From a virus: 41,981 bases of DNA. The translations under genes and the position numbers were made by a program. Shown here piece after piece: positions 16,901 through 25,900 of this stretch. How positions within the stretch are numbered: position 1 is the stretch's first letter; every line of letters starts with the position of its first letter. The notes under the pieces are model-generated. The model was not told where the DNA came from and made no database searches. It was given only the letters and a program-made list of their open reading frames with translations. The DNA lies in the IMG/VR virus record IMGVR_UViG_3300010297_000010, positions 1-41,981 of that record, one strand, 5' to 3'.

Positions 16901-19900
16901 ATTTTGTAAGTAGGGGCTTTTTTATATCCTCTACCAGGATTAACAATTTTTACATTTATTATAGCACCATTAACAACAATTGGTTCTAGTTGTGCTTGTT
17001 TAACTTTTGTGCCAACTAACGACAATTGATCAAGTGTGTCGATTTTAACATCATACGCTCCTGACTCAAATGTAGGTAGTGGATCTCTGTCGTTAATATT
17101 ACTAATATCAAATTTTTCAATTACTAATTGATTTTTAAGCACAGAATTTACTCTTTCTACATATTGTTTAAGTGCTTCTCTTCTGTTTTTAAACATGCCT
17201 TGTCTTGGTGAGGACTGAACTCCATATTTTTGTTTCTCGGTAAGATCAGCATCAGGCACAGCTCTGTTATTAACATCAAATCCTATTAAACTATCAAACC
17301 ATTTTAATTCAATATCAGATGTAGGTCCACTTGTTTCTAATCCATCTGTAATTAACTTATATGCTGAATGATTATTTTGATTACTTACATCTGTTTCGCT
17401 ATAACGTATAGCTAACACAATATCCTTGTCATATATCAAACCATTACAATTATTCAAAACTAATCTATTGCTACTCAACATACTTAGATATCTATATCCT
17501 TGTTGTCTAGGCGCAGCAATTAATCTAGCAATGTCTAATGTTGTTAATGTACGATTTGATTTTGCAGGAATAATTTTTGTATTTTTAACCCAATAATAAT
17601 ACTTTTCTGCAAAAGTTTGACTCTTTTCATCAAAGATAAATTTTTTACTATATTGTGTATTTCCATACAGTGTTGTTCCTGTAACTTCGTTTTCTATACC
17701 TTGTACAGTATCAGCAATATTATCCCAATCATCTGGTAGTAAATCTGTTTCTACCCATTCGTAAACATCAACAGTTGCGCCAGGCTGTAATTCGTTCCAG
17801 TTGTCTCTTTGATAATTTATATCTCCTTGGTATGGATATGTAAATGTAGAAGTTCCAGTATTCCACCATACTGTACCTACATGATTTTCTGCCCAAAACA
17901 TTGTGTCAGCATTATCACCAACATTATAATATGCTGGATCGAACGGAACTTTATAGTTAATATTTTTATCTGCTGGTCCTGCGATCTTTCCTTGGATAGG
18001 ATCGATATAATCTAAATATGTAATGATAGAATTTGTTCTCTTATTGTATAAAAATGCTCCTTGTATTTTATCAAGATCTACTGGATTAATTAATTGTCTA
18101 GAAACATTCCAACCTTTAACATTTATTTTCTTCCTATAATCGTAAAGCGCACCTACATATACATTATTTTCCTTTGCAGGAACACCTATATAAATGTGAT
18201 TATTATTAATAGCAACAGTCTCTCTGAGCTCTTTAGTAACATTGTCGTAAGAAATACTCTCAGCAAATATAAATTTGTCTTTTATTTTTTCGTAAACATA
18301 AATTACACCCGGATCGTAATTAACTTTTTGAAATTCAGTTTGATCTAAATCAAACAATGTTTCATCAGCGTCAAAAATTGTAGATATAAGCACAATCCCT
18401 GCAAAACTTGCTACTGATAAAACATCCTCAGCAAACGAAATACTATACCCAAAGTTTAGTGATACCGAGTTTTTAGGAGGATCTAATGTTTGTGTAAGAT
18501 TATATATTCCTGCTTCGTTTTTATAAAGATATACTTTGCCTACATTTGTTCCGTTATCACTATTGTGTGGCTCTGCAATAGCTAGAAAACTACCACTACT
18601 GTTAAAGTCATATGACATACCAAATTCAGTATTATTAGTTGGCGGTATAATAGTTTGAGTAGAGATATATCTACCTGATATAGTACTACCATAAATTCTT
18701 ATTTCTTTAGTAACAGAGCTATCAGGCGCAGTTTTTAGTATTTTAATTGCTAGAGAAGTTGCTGTGTCATTGAGTTGAAAATTTTCTATTGCTATTTGAC
18801 TACTGTCAGTAGATTGAGGAGTGAGATAATTTTGGTAAACAACGTCCGATACTAATGCCCATAGATTATTGTCAGAATCAGGTAAAACGCTAGAAGTAGC
18901 AAAATTTGTATTTGCTTTATAATATAAGTTATTGTATTTTACAATATCTCCTATTCTATATTCATGAGTGCTTTCCCAATTACCTTTATAATAAGGATCT
19001 ATTAAACGTCTCCAACTTGTAGGTTTAAAAACATTTATATTTAAAATAGACCCATCTGATTGATCTGCAGGCGTAATAGTTTGTTGAACTTCGAAATATT
19101 TTCCGTTAAAGAAAACAATGTCGCCAATATTATAGGATATAGTTCTATTCCAAGATCCTCTAAATCTATTTTCATCAATAGGACTATTTTCAAAATATTC
19201 TATACTAGAATTACTAGCAGCATAAAGTTTATATCCTGTATCAGTTGATATAATTTTTACAGTTTTACCAAATTGAGAATTTACCACATCATACGATTGT
19301 TCGCTTACAATTTGTGCTACCCTGATATATTGATCAGGAGCAGATTTATAGTATATTATTACAAGCCCTTGATTCTCTACTCCAGGATTTAAATTATCAC
19401 TAGATTTTACAGATTCACCTTCCGGTGTTGTAATATTATAAACTTGACTCCAATTTCTGTTTAAAGAACTAGGAATATCTGCCTGTGTTGGAGCTCCTGC
19501 TAAACCAAACATTTCTGTATAAAAATAGTATTCATTGTTTATTAGTGTAGGAGATTGAGAAAAGCTAAAATTATTTTCAGCTTCAAATACTAAAAACTTT
19601 CCTACAAAATTTCCTGTAGGTACAATTACACTATTAGCATAATCAACTTGATTATTTACTGTACGAATTCTGCCAATATCTGCATTTCCACGTTCTCTAA
19701 TTAGTCTTACAATTTGAACGTTTTGTTTTAATTGCCAATCACCTTCGATAATTTTAATGTAAACACGTCTGCGGTTTTCTTGTGCGCTACCAAAAGTTTT
19801 TACATAAACTACTTCTGCTTTATTAAAAGGCGCTAAAGGTGTTTCACTAATTAATAAGTTTGTATCTAAAGCAAACTGATTATCGATAATTATATCGCCA

Positions 19901-22900
19901 ACTTCAAATTCTTGTTCACCAATTTGAGCAACGTTAACATCGTTTTCAAAGTCAATGTATCCGTCCCAGATATCAGATACTACTTGTGTCTTATTTAAAA
20001 TATCATATGTAAATCCTGCATTTGCAAAATCATTTGTTATATCTTGATTTACATAAAAATTAAAACTAGAATTAACAGCTGGTGTAAAATCTGTACCAAC
20101 TCGTACAACAAATTTATTTGTTTCATTATCAGGAGAACTTATCTGTTCAATAATGCTAGATCTGCGATTTTCTAATAAGAAATTACCAACAGATATCTCT
20201 GTGTCACTTATATTATAATACGTATTTCTTATTTTAGATGCTTCGTTATAATCAGCTTGAGGAATAAGATCAGCATACACTAACCCCTTGCCTTCTTCAA
20301 AATAAGTTTGACCATTATTATATTGTGCTACATTTATTTTCCAGAATCCATTAAATTCTTCTTCAAAGCCGTATTCTATTTTACTATAATCACCTATTGC
20401 AGTAATTAAGCCTGAATTAGGATCTTCTAAATACGCAGTTCCTTCTACGTTAAGCACGCCTTTGATATCTTTTAAATAAATGACTGCATTGCTGCTATCA
20501 ACAGCTATGTAGTCGATTAGTGCTGTGCTTACTCCTAAATTTGTTGTAAACAATCTTAAAAATGATCCTACACTAGGAGTTTGGATTATATCTGTAATTT
20601 TTATTACTGCTTCGATTTTAGAATCAATAGTATGAAAGTCTTCGATTACAGATTTACTTAATCCACTTATATTGCCATTCCATGGACTATATAAAACTCC
20701 ACCGTTGAGTGCAGTTTTTTCATTCCATTTTAATTTGACTATATCGCCTTCGGCACTACCTTGGAACATATCAGACGGAGCTCTTACTAAGAAATGATCT
20801 ACATTTGTGTTAGGTAGTTCTGGATTACCGGTGCTTAATAAATTAAAAGTATCATCTTGTATTCTGTTTTTAATTTGCACATAGTTATCAAATGTGCTAA
20901 ACGTTGTTGCATCTTTTTTTGAACTTATACTTGCCTTAGCTTCCCATAAACTTTCTTTGTATTTCACAATGTCCCATTTGTTATAATTTTTAGTTTGATC
21001 AAAAATACCTTTATAAAATGTTCTTACGAAACTTGCATTCGGAACGCCTACAGCAAGATATTTTCCATCGTGAGACACAGATATACTTTCACCGTAATTC
21101 GATTGTGCGCCGTCATAAAAATCATTAGAGTTTGCTAAAGTTTGAGCTAATCCTAAATCATCGTTATCTTGATTTCTTCTGTAATAAAATACCTCGCCGC
21201 CGTCGCTACCAGGAGAAGATACATAAACTTCTTTATTATCTGTTGTAAATGTGATAGACTTTGTAAAATCTTGATCAACATCTGGTAAATTGCTAGAATC
21301 TTGTAAGTCGTTAGGATTATACTCCTTTGTGACAGAACTGTATACAGGTTGATTATCTAAAACTGCCCATGAATTGTTTTCATAATTATCAATCCATACC
21401 TTTTGATTATCAAATATACTGTTTTGTGCAATATTATTATATTGATCAAAATCTTGTACTCTAACTGTTCTCAGCACACTTAAAGTAAATTCTTCTTCAG
21501 TAAAATCTAAGAAATCATTTGATTCAGGAATTTCAATAACTATAGTTTCATAATCAATCTGTACAACTTCAAAAAAACCATATAAATTATAAATTTGTGC
21601 ACCTGTTACTGCTATTAAGTCTCCTTGCACAATAGAATATAAAGAATTTTGCCTTACGGTTAAAGTAGCAGTAGTCCTATCTAAAGTGTCTAACTCAGTG
21701 TTAATGCGCATTTCTCTTACAATAAATAGGCTATCAACTATCTGAAATACTGTCCAATTGTTTGGTGCTTTATCTGTAATCCAGATATATTCACCTGGAT
21801 TTAATTGGTTATTGTCTATAATTTTTAAATCATCAATAGATTGTGTTTTATATTCAACATCATCTTCATGAACATACCCTCTACTTTCGATAAATTCTTC
21901 TAAAACTTTTGTAGGAAATAAATTCAAACTATTGCCTGATGGTTTATCTAACAACTCGTGAGTCCTTACTCTGAATACATTATCAAATGTATCATTTGGC
22001 AAGTAATTAAGTATTTCAATAGCTTGAGGAGATTCTCTAAATTTAGACTCATCTAAAGGTATTTCAATTTGCTGTAAGTTTTCATATGAACCGTACTTAC
22101 CGACTTGCACTGCCCATTCTTCGTAAACTTGTACAGTATCAGATTCACCTCTCAAACTATTAAACAATTTATCTATTGCATTTTTTGTGCCTTTGTCTTG
22201 CAACATACCTTGGTAAAATTTATACTGCGAAACATCGTCATTTATGATATTAGCAAGGTAATCACGTTTTTGATAACCGATTAAATGTCTTGCAAGTCTA
22301 TTTTGTTCTTCATCAAAACCGTCACTTTCTATGTCATAAAAGTCTGCAAATTGATTAATTCTATAGTCAAAGTTTGTAATTAATTTTGATTCTGGTTGAC
22401 TATTTAATTGTGTCCAGTAACTATAGTCAAATACCTTTGTGCCAGGTACATTATATCTTGCAACATAATAAAATTCTTTATTCTTGACAAGTGCTCCAAT
22501 TTGATAATCTTGCCACGGTTGCCATTCTGTCAATTCGGCATCATCATAAATGAAGCCAGGAATGTTTAGACTACCGTTCCAATTATCGCTTCTATAACCT
22601 ATTAACTTTAAACGCTCTTGTCTGTATCCTGTACTAGGTTGATATATGATATCATTAAATACAGTTTCATTATCAATTATAACCACATGTTCTTTTTGGA
22701 CTAATGGTAATTTTATGTTATAAATTCCATTATCGGTATTCTTAACTGTAAGACTAAAACTATTATTATCTCGTAGAATGCTACTAAATTTTCTATTTAA
22801 AGGAAGTCCGTTTTCATCTAATAAACTGTACTTGTAAAAATTATCATATATGTCATCTACAATTAAAAAATCTCTTTTAAAATCAATCTCAAATGAACCA

Positions 22901-25900
22901 GGACTTAACGAAATACTTGTTCCGTTTGACCAACCTTGTTGTGTCCATTCTATAAATTGTTTAGCAGCATTAGTCCAATTTGTAATTGTTTGGGTACTTT
23001 CGTCAAAGTAATTAAAATTAAATCCATTTACTTCTAAATATCTTCCGTGGCCTATAAGTAAATCTACTACATCTTGAATATCTCTAAGAACATGTCCATA
23101 TTTAATTTCTTCTACATTAGTATAATTAAATTCTTTTTTAAGTATGCCTCTACTACCTCCTATTGTAGGTATTTCTGGTATTTGAATTAAATTATCTAAA
23201 CTAAATTCATTGCCGCTTGTAAAACTATTAGTTGCTCTGTAAATATTTTCATTAACAACAATTTGTCCTTTCGGATAAAACTGTCTAGGTGACCAATTTA
23301 CAGAGTTTTCTAATTTTCCTCCTACAACTATTGTAGAATCATTATTAGTACTTACTGTTTTATAATAGTAAAACACAGGGTTTTCTTCGTTATAACCAGA
23401 GACAATATATCCTTTAGAAGATCTTTCTAAAATAATTCCACTATAAACTATACTATCAATCGGAGTACTTGTACTTGTATATACAGTAATATTTTCATCT
23501 GGAATAAAAATACTTGCGGTATTTTGAGCAGCTGGATTTTTACTATCTAGTACAATATTAAGCTTTGCTTTATCTGTAAATCCGCCTAATTTAAAAGAAA
23601 TTTTATTTTGAATAGAAGTAATATCTTCTTGAAATTCATCATATGTTTTTAATATATTACTACCTATTAATCCGTGTATAAAGTTTACTAAGCCACTTGT
23701 TAAGACTTTTTCATTATCAGTATATGTATTAGGAAAAACTAAATTAGTCAATGAAAAATGTCTTCCTGTATAAGAAGAAACAATTTGATTAGATAGATTC
23801 TTTTTTGTTCTAGATACATCAAATCCTAAAGCGCAAAACATTGAAGGTTTATTTAATAACATAGCCTTTACTAAACTAAAAGGATATTCGCTACTATTTC
23901 TCCATGCATTTTCAACAGGCGCATAATCTCCAAATGTAAACGCAATGTCAGTATCACGAATTACTGTGTTCTTAGCGTAACCAGTACTAATAGGTGATAG
24001 CAATTTACCTTGAGAGTCTACAGGTATAAATTTTGTAATCCCCGGACGAGCATATTTTTCGTCAATTTGTACAATTAAAGTTGGATCTTTAATTCTACCT
24101 TCTTCAATGTCTTTCCAAAGTATATTATTGTTGCTTGTATAAGGAGCCTTTCCGTAAGTATCCTCCCACCATTTTGGTTTAATTGTTAAACCAAGCATCT
24201 CCCAAGGATGCGTGTGGGGACGATCAGTATCATATAAGTCAACGTATACACCTCTCCAATAACCTGGTAAAAAATTTCCATCAATTGCACTTGTAGTTTT
24301 AGAATAATTATATGTAAATTGATTTTCATTGCTGTAAAATAAATTAGAAGTATAATCTATACCTGTGTTAGATTGCCACTTAATAAAATCAGGTAAAAGT
24401 AATCTATCAATCTTTGATTTAGAAATACCTTTTCTAAATTTACCTCCAACAAACTTATCTTTATTGAATAAGTTTGTTCTATAATTAGATTTAATATTGT
24501 TAAAAATTCTTTTTTCTAATTCTAATATTAATTCATCTCTATAGTCTTCATACGCTGATATTCTACTACCATCGTGTCCAATGATCATAGCTTTGCCTAT
24601 AGGGTAAAGTGTGCATGTGTTATTTTCGTCTTTAGTTATTTTAAATTGAGACTTTGGAGCAAAAAATATACTATTACAACCAGTAAGTTCTACAGTTGTT
24701 GTTTCATTATTAGAATCTAATTTTTTTGCTTCTGCTTTACTCAAATATAAAGGATGAAACCAGCCTACGTTTCCTTTAACATCTTGTCCGTACAATTGGT
24801 ACTTTTCTTTTGCATTCACATTTCCTTGTTGTGCCAGCCATTCATTATCGTGAGAAATTTGTGGTTCATATTTAGGATAAAGACCTAGTTTTGTAGGCGT
24901 AGGCGGTATATAGCTACCGTCAGTATTGGCGTATTCATAAACTTCTACAATATCACCTTCTTGTTGATCTACTAATAGTTGTAAAAAGTTTTCTTCTGTA
25001 AAGATATAATCTTTGTTATAAAGTAACTGATTGCCATTTAAATAGACTAGTATTGACTTAGTTGATAAAAATTTTAAATTAAAGTTTTCGCTCAAAGGAT
25101 AAAAACTATTTAAGACATCAAATACTTTATACTCTTTCCTGTCAAATCCTTTGTATCCTAACATATCGGAAAAATAAAAAGGTTGATTCTTTGTTTTATC
25201 CTTGTTTAGTTCAGATATAATTAAATCTACATGCTGTTTTTTTTCTCCGTCAAAACCTAATGTTTCTGCAACTTGTAAAAAATTCCTTTTAAATTTATTA
25301 TATTCTAGCGCAGCATATTCTATAGATTTAACAATATTATAATTTTTATTTAACGTAAGATACATAGATAAATTCATTGGTCCAGAATGCTTTACAAATC
25401 TTTTTCCTAATCTATCTACACTACCTATATCTCTTAAATTACTCACTCCGGGATATATGCCATCAAAGTCGGATAAATCGTCAATTATTGTTTTTACATG
25501 ATCACTAACTTCTCCTAAAGTAAATGAAGCAATGTCTTCATTTAAAGGATTTTTTTCTAAATTTATTGGGAATTCATAATATCCGTTTTTATTTTTTGGT
25601 TGTGATGATTCTGTTTTTATTACAATAAAATCACCTACAGGTAATGAATCTTTAAATTCTACAAATAGTTTTCCATTTACTTTTATTAAAGTATATAATT
25701 TATTTGATTGTCTAATATTATTAACAAATACTTTAACTTTTAAGTCAATGATTTCTGCAGGATTATCATAAACGTCAATTTCAAAACTTGTTTGCTGATT
25801 AATTGTGGAAAGATATTCTCTAACTACTAATTGTTTGGAAATGTTAGGAATAGAACTCCAACCATTTACATACTCAAATTTTTCTCTGTTTGAATACTTT

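Noticed and set aside
15691-19248. Plus-strand frames rich in Cys, Ile and Tyr opposite the giant gene
   Set aside because: The composition is what the complement of an Asn/Asp/Tyr-rich gene gives; no start signals.
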